Of a DNA stretch of 10,181 nucleotides, positions 1 to 5,911 are shown piece by piece. The stretch is taken from contig JBBDWJ010000382.1 of the NCBI GenBank assembly GCA_040902925.1, positions 1-10,181 of the forward strand. The letters run 5' to 3'. Made by a program: the position numbers and the translations under genes. The notes under the pieces were generated by a model that made no database searches, was not told the DNA's origin, and saw nothing but the letters and a program-made list of their open reading frames with translations. Origin of the DNA: JBBDWJ01 sp040902925 (GTDB taxonomy: Bacteria > Acidobacteriota > Terriglobia > Bryobacterales > UBA6623). Each line of letters opens with the position of its first letter. Position 1 is the first letter of the stretch.

Positions 1-6
1 ATTGTA

Positions 7-31
7 CTACATTATGCAAAGTACTTTGTAG
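7..31. promoter_or_regulatory. Palindromic AT-rich operator-like site at window edge
   Basis: The 12-base perfect palindrome CAAAGTACTTTG lies at 17-28. It is nested in an outer inverted repeat CTACA (7-11) / TGTAG (27-31). The surroundings are AT-rich compared with the rest of the window, and no gene of this window reads into it; the gene at 86-775 ends toward it. The shape is that of a dimeric repressor site serving a gene to the left of the window. Regulator and target are unknown, and chance is possible. Confidence 0.3.
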
Positions 32-85
32 CATTATTTCACAGCTTCCTGTCCCTCGAACTCGAACCATCTCAGGCAGCCTCGT

Positions 86-775
86 TCAAACCCTTGGCCT
101 CAGTGGCACACTGAGGTGTACGGCGTGGGCGGCCAAAGGACTTACAATCCCGATCTGGCGGTAGAAGCCGTCTATGAAGGCGACCGAGACCATCACGGTC
201 CAACTTGCGAGCGAGGCGTTTAGGCATCGGTGCGGAAAAAAAATCGTAGATTGAGGCACGAACTTCGGACGTGCAAATCTGAGATTCTCTAGACGCGCGA
301 AAAGCTTTTCACGGTCCATCAAGGAGCCCCATTTAGATTTGTAGTGTACCAGCTCATTGCGAAGCTTGACCAGTAGATCTGCGGATTGGTAAGGTTCGTG
401 TCCTCTACTAAGTTTCGGTTTGCGAAGGAGATGGAGGACTAGTTCGTACCGGCGTAGCGTCTGCGATCTATCAATGACATCGGCCATCGGGGAAAGAAAT
501 TGTCGCGCAACTGGGTCCAAAGCGTTCGACCCGAGATGGTGGCCAGGACCATGCACTATGACTTCAGAGATCTCAGACTCAAGGGCCGCCGCTGACTGGA
601 GGATGGCACCAACCACAAACGCGCGATGCTCGACCATCGGCCCATCGGACGGAGAGACGTCTGCTGTCTCTTCTATCGCGTTCGCACGGGTGGCAAAGAT
701 TGCAGCACCACGGAGAAACTGTGCGGTGAAGCTGTATCGAACCTCGGCCTTTGCGCTGACTAGTGAAGACGGCAC
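86..775 (-). CDS. Uncharacterised protein with HEPN-type R-N-x3-H motif
   Basis: A 229-residue soluble protein with no signal peptide or clear membrane segment. The N-terminal part (about 10-75) and the middle (100-150) look mostly helical. At 139-144 it reads RNELVH, followed by YKSKW. This matches the R-N-x3-H signature of HEPN-fold proteins, many of which are RNases in toxin-antitoxin, abortive-infection and RNA-processing systems. The motif is seen directly; the fold and RNase activity are inferred. The start is GTG at 773-775, because an in-frame stop lies five codons upstream (788-790) and the next Met is residue 47, which would remove the AEVRYSFTAQF segment. A GGAG lies three bases before the GTG. 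The gene stands alone, with an AT-richer upstream region unlike the rest of the window, which may indicate transfer. It ends at TGA 86-88. It may be an unrelated helical family that has the motif by chance. Confidence 0.75.
   Translation of the reverse strand: MPSSLVSAKAEVRYSFTAQFLRGAAIFATRANAIEETADVSPSDGPMVEHRAFVVGAILQSAAALESEISEVIVHGPGHHLGSNALDPVARQFLSPMADVIDRSQTLRRYELVLHLLRKPKLSRGHEPYQSADLLVKLRNELVHYKSKWGSLMDREKLFARLENLRFARPKFVPQSTIFFPHRCLNASLASWTVMVSVAFIDGFYRQIGIVSPLAAHAVHLSVPLRPRV
98..116. repeat. Perfect 8-bp hairpin at 3' end of the HEPN-like gene
   Basis: CCTCAGTG (98-105) and CACTGAGG (109-116) form an 8-bp perfect stem around a 3-base loop. It lies within the last ten codons of the minus-strand gene, just before its stop. 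No T-run follows on either strand, so a classic intrinsic terminator is not supported. It could stabilise the 3' end of the mRNA. Confidence 0.45.
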
Positions 776-823
776 AAGCTCCGTAACCTATCGAATCGGA
801 CGTCAGTCGTATGTCAGGATAAC

Positions 824-853
824 AATAAACAAATGGAAATGGACAGAAGTCAA
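824..853 (-). promoter_or_regulatory. Candidate sigma70-type promoter of the HEPN-like gene
   Basis: On the minus strand, TTGACT (853-848) is separated by 18 bases from TTTATT (829-824). This would put the transcript start near 817 and give a leader of about 40 bases before the GTG at 775. The -35 is close to consensus and the -10 is weaker. The area (about 780-950) is clearly AT-rich against a GC-rich background. Confidence 0.35.
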
Positions 854-1590
854 AGAGAAAAAGGAGAAAAGCCGAAAATGTGACAGGCTCAATTTCGTTC
901 AAGTGACTTTCAATAAAAGACTTAGAAGAAATCGGAAATCGAACACCCGGCATTGAACGAGGGGGAAGAACGCCCACGGCGGTCCGCCGGAATCACCCGC
1001 TGCGCGACGCCGCCGACCGCCCCTCCGACCTGCCAGCCCGTCGCGGGATGCGCTGATGGAGATAGAGGGGAGGGCACCTTAACCTCGTAAAGTTCGCAAG
1101 CTGCCCCGACCCGCCAATCTCCGTTTACCTCAAAAACGTGGCAGGCTCAATCCTGACACCGCGGCCCAGCCTGCCCGAAGCTTGGGGCGGTGCCACGCCA
1201 TAGAGATAACGAGATCCGGACAGATCGCTGACCAGACACCAATCTTCTCAGCCACCCCAAACCGCCCGTCCCAGCCGAATCGGTCACACCGCAATCAGCA
1301 TCATAAAATCAATGACATGCAGGCGAAAACCCCCGAAAAGTTTGGAGCCGCGTGCTACCCTCCAGGAAGAGGAAGAGTAGGCCAAAAATGCGGAGGGCAA
1401 GAGGTCGAGGACGGGCGCCTGAGGGCCTGTAGGCAAGACGCAGAGAGCGCCCCAAAAACCGAACCCCAGTGTTTTCAGTCCCGAAGCAGGAAAAACATCG
1501 TAAAAACCGCTCAAAACTGCTCACCCGGGCGCGCCCGGCCAACGGCGAACTCGCCCCCGCCGCCAACCCAACCCCATCGCCTTCGCGGAA

Positions 1591-1630
1591 TGCGGGCATT
1601 CGCGGACATTTGCGGGCCTTTCCGGACAAA
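1591..1630. repeat. Degenerate tandem repeat, 10-base period, 4 units
   Basis: Four successive decamers: tgcgggcatt, cgcggacatt, tgcgggcctt and tccggacaaa. A partial unit (cgcggaa) stands before the first. Consensus is approximately YGCGGRCMTT. The period equals about one helical turn. No gene covers it convincingly, and it lies about 110 bases downstream of the toxin stop codon. Confidence 0.45.
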
Positions 1631-1739
1631 TCATGCCGAATCCGGGCGAACCACTCCGAGAGGGTAGGGCCGACGCGGTCATCCGCCAGGTTTCCTGTCA
1701 GATCCCCGCCGCGAGCCAGCCGCATGAGCCGGAAAAGCT

Positions 1740-2087
1740 TCACAGCCCGAGCAATATCCTGAGCCGGTCCTCGACTTCCGCCATCGTTTTGGAAGATACC
1801 CGGCCGCGGTAGCGGGTCAACCGACTTTTCGAGAGCGAGCGAACATCTTCGCACTTGATGTAGCTCACGTCGGAAAGACCGCCCTCCGGCGGCTTCACGG
1901 CAACATGCCAGCGGATCTTTTTATCGCTTCGAGTCAGCGGAATGGCGACCAGCAGTTCGGCGGGGCCGTGGTTAAAGGGATTGACGGAGACAATCAGCGC
2001 CGGTCGATGTCCAGCTTGCTCTCGGCCTTGGGTTGGATTGAAGTTGAGGTCCCAGATGTCGCCGCGGTCGGGCCGGGAAGCGCTCAT
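1740..2087 (-). CDS. mazF: MazF/PemK-family mRNA interferase toxin
   Basis: A 115-residue protein of the usual length for MazF/PemK toxins, which are ribosome-independent endoribonucleases that cut mRNA at short sequence motifs in the cytoplasm. The N-terminal RGDIWDLNF (8-16), then GREQAGHRPALIVS (21-34), are the hallmark beta-barrel segments. Arg28 in the HRPALIV motif and Thr52 in IPLTRS fit the Arg/Thr catalytic pair known from B. subtilis MazF. KCEDVRSLSKSRL (78-90) is the typical C-terminal conserved block. The ATG at 2087-2085 overlaps the antitoxin stop as ATGA, and no strong ribosome binding site is present, so translational coupling to the antitoxin is likely. It ends at TGA 1742-1740. 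The reading frame is intact with no visible damage. The assignment is firm; cleavage specificity cannot be read from the sequence. Confidence 0.93.
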   Translation of the reverse strand: MSASRPDRGDIWDLNFNPTQGREQAGHRPALIVSVNPFNHGPAELLVAIPLTRSDKKIRWHVAVKPPEGGLSDVSYIKCEDVRSLSKSRLTRYRGRVSSKTMAEVEDRLRILLGL

Positions 2088-2332
2088 TCGTCTTTGAGCC
2101 CGTCGGAGAGAGTCTGCTCCGAGATGCTGCGCTCGGCCTGCTCTTGCTTCCAGGCTTTGCGGTTCTTTTTCAGGGCCGCGTAGCCGGCGTTGGCCTCTTG
2201 CAGAAATCTCTCGCGCCGGTAGTGCTCGACGGCCCGCTCCAGCACGGCCTGTTCCGACTCGCCCTCTTCGCGCGCAAGACGCCGCAATGTCTGGTGAGCC
2301 TCGGCCCCAATCTTGACGCTAGCGCTTGCCAT
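2084..2332 (-). CDS. Ribbon-helix-helix type antitoxin partner of MazF
   Basis: An 82-residue protein upstream of and overlapping the toxin by four bases. The N-terminal ASASVKIG strand followed by AEAHQTLRRLAREEGES and a second helix (AVLERAVEHYRRERF) has the layout of a ribbon-helix-helix DNA-binding domain. The charged C-terminal half (roughly 48-82) is the part that would wrap the toxin. It is expected to neutralise the MazF partner and repress its own promoter. Start choice: an in-frame ATG also exists at 2350 and would add six residues. The near-consensus -10 box at 2358-2353 would place the transcript start around or inside that codon, whereas the ATG at 2332 has GAGAGG just upstream (three bases spacing) and gives the family-like MASAS N-terminus. 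I therefore prefer 2332. The exact antitoxin subfamily is uncertain. Confidence 0.9.
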   Translation of the reverse strand: MASASVKIGAEAHQTLRRLAREEGESEQAVLERAVEHYRRERFLQEANAGYAALKKNRKAWKQEQAERSISEQTLSDGLKDE

Positions 2333-2352
2333 AAGCCTCTCGACCCGCATTC

Positions 2353-2379
2353 ATTATAGTAGTTGACGAGAACAATCAA
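2353..2379 (-). promoter_or_regulatory. Promoter of the mazEF-type operon
   Basis: On the minus strand, a perfect TATAAT (2358-2353) follows TTGATT (2379-2374) with a 15-base spacer, slightly short. The small inverted repeat TTGA (2379-2376) / TCAA (2366-2363) flanks the spacer and could be part of an autoregulatory operator. The transcript would begin about 20 bases before the preferred antitoxin start. Confidence 0.5.
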
Positions 2380-2715
2380 ACCGTCTTGATAGGCTAGTGC
2401 GGAACACTTGGGACCCCATGCTAGCTTTAAGCCAGAGAGGGGGGGATTTACGCCTTTATGCCCCGCAACGGGCCCAGGTCGTCGCTGGAGAATAGGAAAC
2501 GCCAAACGAACCCAATTTGTCCCTTTGTTTTCAACAACGGCGTGGAAAGCGAAACCAATCCCAGGGCCGTTTGGTGGCTGGCTCGCCCCTCGACACTCTC
2601 CAGCGGGAGCCCAGCGGGAACGCAGCAGGAACGGGGGACAGGTCCGCAATGGCCGTGCGTTGCGCGCCCCGGTTCTCACTGAGAGTTATTGCTTGCCGGC
2701 CGGGGCGGCGGTTAC
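2380..2715. other. Non-coding stretch between mazEF and the esterase
   Basis: About 335 bases with no believable gene. It lies beyond the mazEF promoter and downstream of the esterase stop. It contains a run of seven G (2439-2445), a segment with frames of the type AKRTQF (about 2495-2520), and an 11-base tandem repeat at 2601-2633. The composition resembles dispersed intergenic sequence rather than a decayed gene. No hairpin with a T-run was found for the esterase end. Confidence 0.5.
2601..2633. repeat. 11-base tandem repeat, three copies
   Basis: Successive units cagcgggagcc, cagcgggaacg and cagcaggaacg, followed by ggggga. Units 2 and 3 differ at one base; units 1 and 2 differ at two bases. 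It lies in non-coding DNA downstream of the esterase stop codon. Confidence 0.6.
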
Positions 2716-3729
2716 TTACTGTGGAGTCGCTTCGGGGGGGCCGCCGCCGCCCGGCTGATTGAACCAGCGCTCGACCTTATCGTCGGGGTCGGTCGAGGCG
2801 GGGTGGTCACGCCACAGCCAGCGCATCATGTCGGGCAGGATGGCCCCGCCGTGCTTCGAGCTGTGGCGGCCGATGCCCCAGACGTGGTTCACTTCGTAGC
2901 CCTTGTCCTCTAGCGCCTTTTGCATGCGGACATTCTGGTAGAACCAGTCGCGGTCCTGATTGTATTCGCCGTCGCGCCGCACGCCGCGATTGTCGTTGCG
3001 GCCATCCTGCAGGAACACTCGCAGCGGTTTCTTTTCGCTTTCGCGAACCATGTCTGAATACTTATGCCCGCCGCGCAGATCGACGTACGTGCCGATCAGG
3101 CTCAGCACCTTGCGGAACTGGTTCGGCCGCTCCCAGGCCACGGTGAAAGCGGCGATCGCGCCGGAGCTCGAGCCGCCGATGCCGCGATGCTCGGGGTCTT
3201 TCGAAATGTTGTATTCCTTGGAGAGCGCCGGCAGCAGCTCATCGACGATGACGCGGGCGTAGCGGTCGTCGAGCGAGTTATATTCCTCGGGGCGATTGGT
3301 GTCGCGGTCGCCCCAGTTGTCGGGCGTCGGTTCGGGTTGATCGGGCCGCCTTCCGGGATTGATGAACACGCCAATCATGACGGGAATCTCGCGCCGGTAG
3401 ATGAGATTGTCCATCACGTTCTGCGCGCGCAGATCGCCCTGCTCATTCTTGTAGGCTTGCCCGTCGTTGAAGATCATCAGCCGCGCCGGCGTCTTGCCGT
3501 CGTATTGCGCCGGTATATACGTCCAATAGGTATGCTGCGTGCCGGGATACGCCTCGCTCGGCAGCGTGAACGGCCCGCGAATTTCACCCTTGGGCACGCC
3601 TTCCTGTTGCAGAGAGTCGGGACCCAGGTGATAGTGGATGTCAGTGTCGGGACCCGGCCGCTGGGCGAGCAGGCCGCTCACCATATTGACCAGAACGAGG
3701 GAAAGCAGGCATGCGAGCCGCAGTCTCAT
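2716..3729 (-). CDS. Secreted alpha/beta-hydrolase, putative esterase family
   Basis: A 337-residue protein similar in layout to the enterochelin-esterase/esterase-D family (PF00756). Residues 1-22 form a signal peptide (basic MRLR, hydrophobic core, likely cut after GLLA), so it acts outside the cytoplasmic membrane. HRGIGGSSSGAIAAF (181-195) holds the nucleophile elbow G-S-S-S-G with Ser188. FLQDGRND (239-246) offers the acid (Asp242 or Asp245), and GIGRHSSKHGG (285-295) offers the His (His289 most likely). RLMIFNDGQAY (83-93) and VMIGVFINPG (117-126) are family strands. The substrate is unknown: sugar esters or siderophore-like esters are possible. The start at 3729 is chosen over an upstream in-frame start at 4008 because it has GGAGG nine bases before the ATG and begins the signal peptide; the extension would be Ser/Arg-rich and would read through intergenic repeats. 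It is transcribed divergently from the RidA gene. Confidence 0.9.
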   Translation of the reverse strand: MRLRLACLLSLVLVNMVSGLLAQRPGPDTDIHYHLGPDSLQQEGVPKGEIRGPFTLPSEAYPGTQHTYWTYIPAQYDGKTPARLMIFNDGQAYKNEQGDLRAQNVMDNLIYRREIPVMIGVFINPGRRPDQPEPTPDNWGDRDTNRPEEYNSLDDRYARVIVDELLPALSKEYNISKDPEHRGIGGSSSGAIAAFTVAWERPNQFRKVLSLIGTYVDLRGGHKYSDMVRESEKKPLRVFLQDGRNDNRGVRRDGEYNQDRDWFYQNVRMQKALEDKGYEVNHVWGIGRHSSKHGGAILPDMMRWLWRDHPASTDPDDKVERWFNQPGGGGPPEATPQ

Positions 3730-3756
3730 CAAGGAGCGCCTCCGGGTCGAACTTGA

Positions 3757-3794
3757 TTGGGATCGCCGACAGGGTTGTTGGGATCGCCGACAGG
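3757..3794. repeat. 17-base direct repeat upstream of the esterase
   Basis: TTGGGATCGCCGACAGG occurs exactly twice, at 3757-3773 and 3778-3794, with a 21-base period (two helical turns). It lies 28-65 bases upstream of the esterase start codon. This suits a tandem activator or repressor site in the leader/promoter area, or a recent slippage duplication. Confidence 0.6.
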
Positions 3795-3899
3795 TTAGCA
3801 TAGACGCCTGACGAGTGCTCCGAAAGCAGGGATTAGGTAGTGTCCCTGTGTTGTGTTGGTGGGGATCGGGTTCTCTCTCATCGCCGCGGGCCATCCGAG

Positions 3900-3919
3900 C
3901 CCCACTCGCAAGAGTGGGG
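3900..3919. repeat. Perfect 8-bp hairpin with GCAA tetraloop
   Basis: CCCCACTC (3900-3907), loop GCAA (3908-3911) and GAGTGGGG (3912-3919) form a perfect stem closed by a GNRA tetraloop. A G-U pair can extend it by one. It lies in the divergent esterase/RidA intergenic region. No T-run follows on either strand, so it is not a standard terminator. It looks like a unit of a dispersed REP-like family, which this single window cannot prove. Confidence 0.6.
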
Positions 3920-4007
3920 TCAACCGATTCGCTGGACTGCGCCAACTCCGATTTGCTATCCGATACGGGCGGATGATGAGCTACTATGATCCGAGCAGGA
4001 AACCACA

Positions 4008-4391
4008 ATGCCGAACATCCCTCAACCCATTACCGTCAGCGCGGCGCCACCGCAAAACAGCACCTATTCGCAAGCCGTCCGTCTCGGCGGCCTAGTCTAT
4101 CTTTCCGGGCAGCTTGGCGTGCGACCCGACGGGACCCTTCCCGGCAGTTTCCCGGATCAGGTAAGGCAGGCTCTCGAGAACGTGTCGACCGTTCTGCAGG
4201 CCGCCGGATCGTCTCTTTCCCTTGTGGCGAAGGTGAATATCTACGTGACGGATTTCTCGCGCCTTCGTGAAATGAACGAGGTGTATCCCGAGTTCTTTCC
4301 GCACCGCCCCGCCAAGACCACGGTCGAGATTGCGCGTCTCGATAAAGGCGCGCAGATCGAAGTGGAAGTCGTCGCGGCCGCCGGAGACTAA
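4008..4391 (+). CDS. RidA (YjgF/UK114) family protein, Arg-to-Lys variant
   Basis: A 127-residue protein of the usual RidA length. RidA proteins are cytoplasmic trimers that hydrolyse reactive enamines/imines produced by PLP enzymes. Family marks present: NSTYSQAVRLG (17-27, Tyr20 of the active site), VYLSGQLGVRPDG (30-42), ALENVSTVLQAAG (55-67), VAKVNIYVTD (73-82), MNEVYPEFFP (89-98) and QIEVEVVA (116-123). The conserved PAR[ST]xxV block reads PAKTTV (101-106), so the Arg that binds the substrate carboxylate (Arg105 in E. coli RidA) is Lys103 here. That places it outside the clear deaminase subfamilies; function may be altered. The ATG at 4008 is supported by AGGA seven bases upstream. It ends at TAA 4389-4391, 11 bases before the convergent end of the PQQ-like gene. 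The family call is firm; the exact activity is not. Confidence 0.93.
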   Translation: MPNIPQPITVSAAPPQNSTYSQAVRLGGLVYLSGQLGVRPDGTLPGSFPDQVRQALENVSTVLQAAGSSLSLVAKVNIYVTDFSRLREMNEVYPEFFPHRPAKTTVEIARLDKGAQIEVEVVAAAGD

Positions 4392-4402
4392 GCAATCTTC
4401 GT

Positions 4403-5764
4403 TTACTCGGGCTTCGCCAGCGAATAGCGCACGATTTCTTTGTCGTTGCGCGTCAAAATGTGGCGATTGGCATAGGCCGGATGCGACCAATGGACGGCCC
4501 CGAGGGCGCGGCGGCGCTGTGTCGGGCTGGTCGGCTCGATCAGTTTTGTGCGGTCGATTTCTTCGTACCCCCGCGGGGAAAGCCGGGCGATGATCAGCTC
4601 GCCGCGGTCGTTGTTGATGAAATAGCGGTCCCCGTGCCGGACGATTTGCGCCGACGCCCAGCGCTCTTTCTCGACGGTAACCTCCATCGTTTCCCAAACG
4701 CGCTTTCCGGTGCGGGCATCCAGGCAGCGGAACTGCCCGTAGCTGCCGATGCCGTAGATGGAATCGCTGTCGAGGATCGGCGTGGTGACCAGCGGATGCA
4801 GGCCGTCCGTGTCGATCTCGCTATCGCTCATGCCGCGCCAGACGAGTTCCGCGGCGGGTTTTTTCGGGTCGAGCCGCAGCATCCGCGAACCGTTATAGAA
4901 AGACGAGATGAGCAGGCGCTCCGCGTCCCAAACGGGCGTGGCCACCGTGAGGCCGTAGTTCACCTTGAAGGGATACTCCCAGTAAACCTTGCCGGTCTTC
5001 GGATCGAGCGAGACAAGAGCTGCCGGATGCCAAATGATGAGTTGCCGCGTACCGCCCGCGTCCACAATGACCGGCGGGTTGTAGCCCGGCTCAACGTCCG
5101 CGGAAAGCGCGCGCCACAGTTCCTTGCCCGTCATCTTGTCGAACGAGACAACCTTGGCGTCGGGGTCGCCGCCGACCAGACAGATGAGCTGGTTGCCCTC
5201 GATCAGCGGCGCGCCGACCATGCCCCAGGTAGGCAGTTGCGCGTTGTAGTCTTCGCGATAATCCTTCTTCCACAAGACTTCGCCGGTCAACGCGTTGAGG
5301 CAGAACAGGTGGCCGAGCGCGCCGAGCACATAGACCCGGTCGCCATCGACGGTGGGCGTGGCGCGCGGTCCAACGTCATATTGCAACCCGGCGTAATCGG
5401 CAGGCCACTCGTGCTTCCACAAGACTTTGCCTGTTTTCTCGTCGAGGCAAACGGCGCGTTCCACGCCTCGGCGGCCTTGCACGGAGACGAACTCCGTAAC
5501 AAAGACACGGCCATCAGAAACCGCCGGACCCGAATACCCCGCGCCAATCGGCACTCGCCAGGAAAGCTCAAGGCCGTTGGCGGGAAAGTTTTCGAGAATG
5601 CCGGTTTCGGTCCAGACGCCACGACGTCCCTCGCCGCGCCACTGGGGCCAATCAGCCGCGGGCAGCAGCGCTGCTAGCGCCGTTGCCAGCGCCAAACCGG
5701 CAAGCCGCCGGCCCAAAGCGAGCCCGGAATACCGTTGTCCGCAAAGTCGAATTCGTTGTGCCAT
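4403..5764 (-). CDS. Secreted PQQ-like beta-propeller repeat protein
   Basis: A 453-residue protein. A basic N-terminus and a hydrophobic stretch (about 21-37, LAGLALATALAALLPAA) form a signal peptide with likely cleavage before DWPQWRG (38-44), the typical first segment of this family. Five repeats of the PQQ_2/propeller type end in a tryptophan-docking motif: LDEKTGKVLWK (107-117), LNALTGEVLWK (156-166), FDKMTGKELWR (208-218), LDPKTGKVYWE (253-263) and LDARTGKRVWE (348-358). This predicts a multi-bladed propeller in the periplasm or at the outer membrane. Quinoprotein alcohol dehydrogenases are longer and have a disulfide ring and heme or calcium site motifs not seen here, so it is more likely a binding or scaffold protein. 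An ATG at 5764 is preferred to the upstream TTG (5803), though neither has a clear ribosome binding site. It converges on the RidA gene and diverges from the zinc-ribbon gene. Confidence 0.9.
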   Translation of the reverse strand: MAQRIRLCGQRYSGLALGRRLAGLALATALAALLPAADWPQWRGEGRRGVWTETGILENFPANGLELSWRVPIGAGYSGPAVSDGRVFVTEFVSVQGRRGVERAVCLDEKTGKVLWKHEWPADYAGLQYDVGPRATPTVDGDRVYVLGALGHLFCLNALTGEVLWKKDYREDYNAQLPTWGMVGAPLIEGNQLICLVGGDPDAKVVSFDKMTGKELWRALSADVEPGYNPPVIVDAGGTRQLIIWHPAALVSLDPKTGKVYWEYPFKVNYGLTVATPVWDAERLLISSFYNGSRMLRLDPKKPAAELVWRGMSDSEIDTDGLHPLVTTPILDSDSIYGIGSYGQFRCLDARTGKRVWETMEVTVEKERWASAQIVRHGDRYFINNDRGELIIARLSPRGYEEIDRTKLIEPTSPTQRRRALGAVHWSHPAYANRHILTRNDKEIVRYSLAKPE

Positions 5765-5884
5765 GAGGATTGTGGGAAATGCTGGAGCGCCGTTGACGCT
5801 CAATTCGCCAGCGTATCATGTCTGCGAAGGCTACCTAACCAGCCGATCATCCCGGCGTGGTGAGTCCGGCCACGGACGCACGGG

Positions 5885-5893
5885 TGCTACACT
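5885..5893 (+). promoter_or_regulatory. Extended -10 promoter candidate for the zinc-ribbon/LemA cluster
   Basis: TGCTACACT fits an extended -10 element (TGnTAnnnT), with the hexamer TACACT at 5888-5893 and no good -35 at 17 bases. The transcript would start about 12 bases before the GTG at 5912. An alternative pair further upstream is TTGACG (5793-5798) and TATCAT (5814-5819), with a short 15-base spacer. Confidence 0.3.
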
Positions 5894-5911
5894 GTCACGC
5901 GAGCGAGCATT

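Larger units (their letters stand above)
776..1739. other. Long stretch without a convincing gene
   Basis: About 960 bases between the HEPN-like gene and the MazF-type toxin. The first 180 bases are AT-rich and probably hold the HEPN-like gene's promoter. The rest is GC-rich. Open frames here (for example 1182-1667 plus, 1309-1854 minus) overlap on opposite strands, give low-complexity Pro/Arg/Ser-rich products and match no family I recognise. No tRNA cloverleaf, rRNA or IS ends seen. A short 10-base-period repeat lies at 1591-1630. Confidence 0.6.

Noticed and set aside
98..116. Hairpin as intrinsic terminator of the HEPN-like gene
   Set aside because: It is inside the coding region, has a 3-base loop and no T-run on either side; kept only as a structural repeat.
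1182..1854. Overlapping open frames on both strands in the non-coding stretch
   Set aside because: Products are Pro/Arg/Ser-rich without domain motifs, and the minus-strand frame overlaps the toxin. None has a good ribosome binding site.
3064..3756. Plus-strand open frame of 230 codons opposite the esterase
   Set aside because: A mirror of the esterase codon pattern; no motif, and the esterase on the other strand has signal peptide, nucleophile elbow and ribosome binding site.
3730..4008. N-terminal extension of the esterase to 4008
   Set aside because: It would read through the direct repeat and the hairpin, giving a Ser/Arg-rich segment in front of an obvious signal peptide that already has a GGAGG site.
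4460..5677. Long plus-strand open frame (405 codons) opposite the propeller gene
   Set aside because: It is antisense to a well-supported PQQ-like gene in GC-rich DNA. Its product is a low-complexity Arg/Ala/Val-rich sequence with no family features.
4403..5764. Propeller protein as a PQQ-dependent alcohol dehydrogenase
   Set aside because: Too short, and the vicinal Cys pair and cytochrome or calcium-site signatures of those enzymes are not visible.
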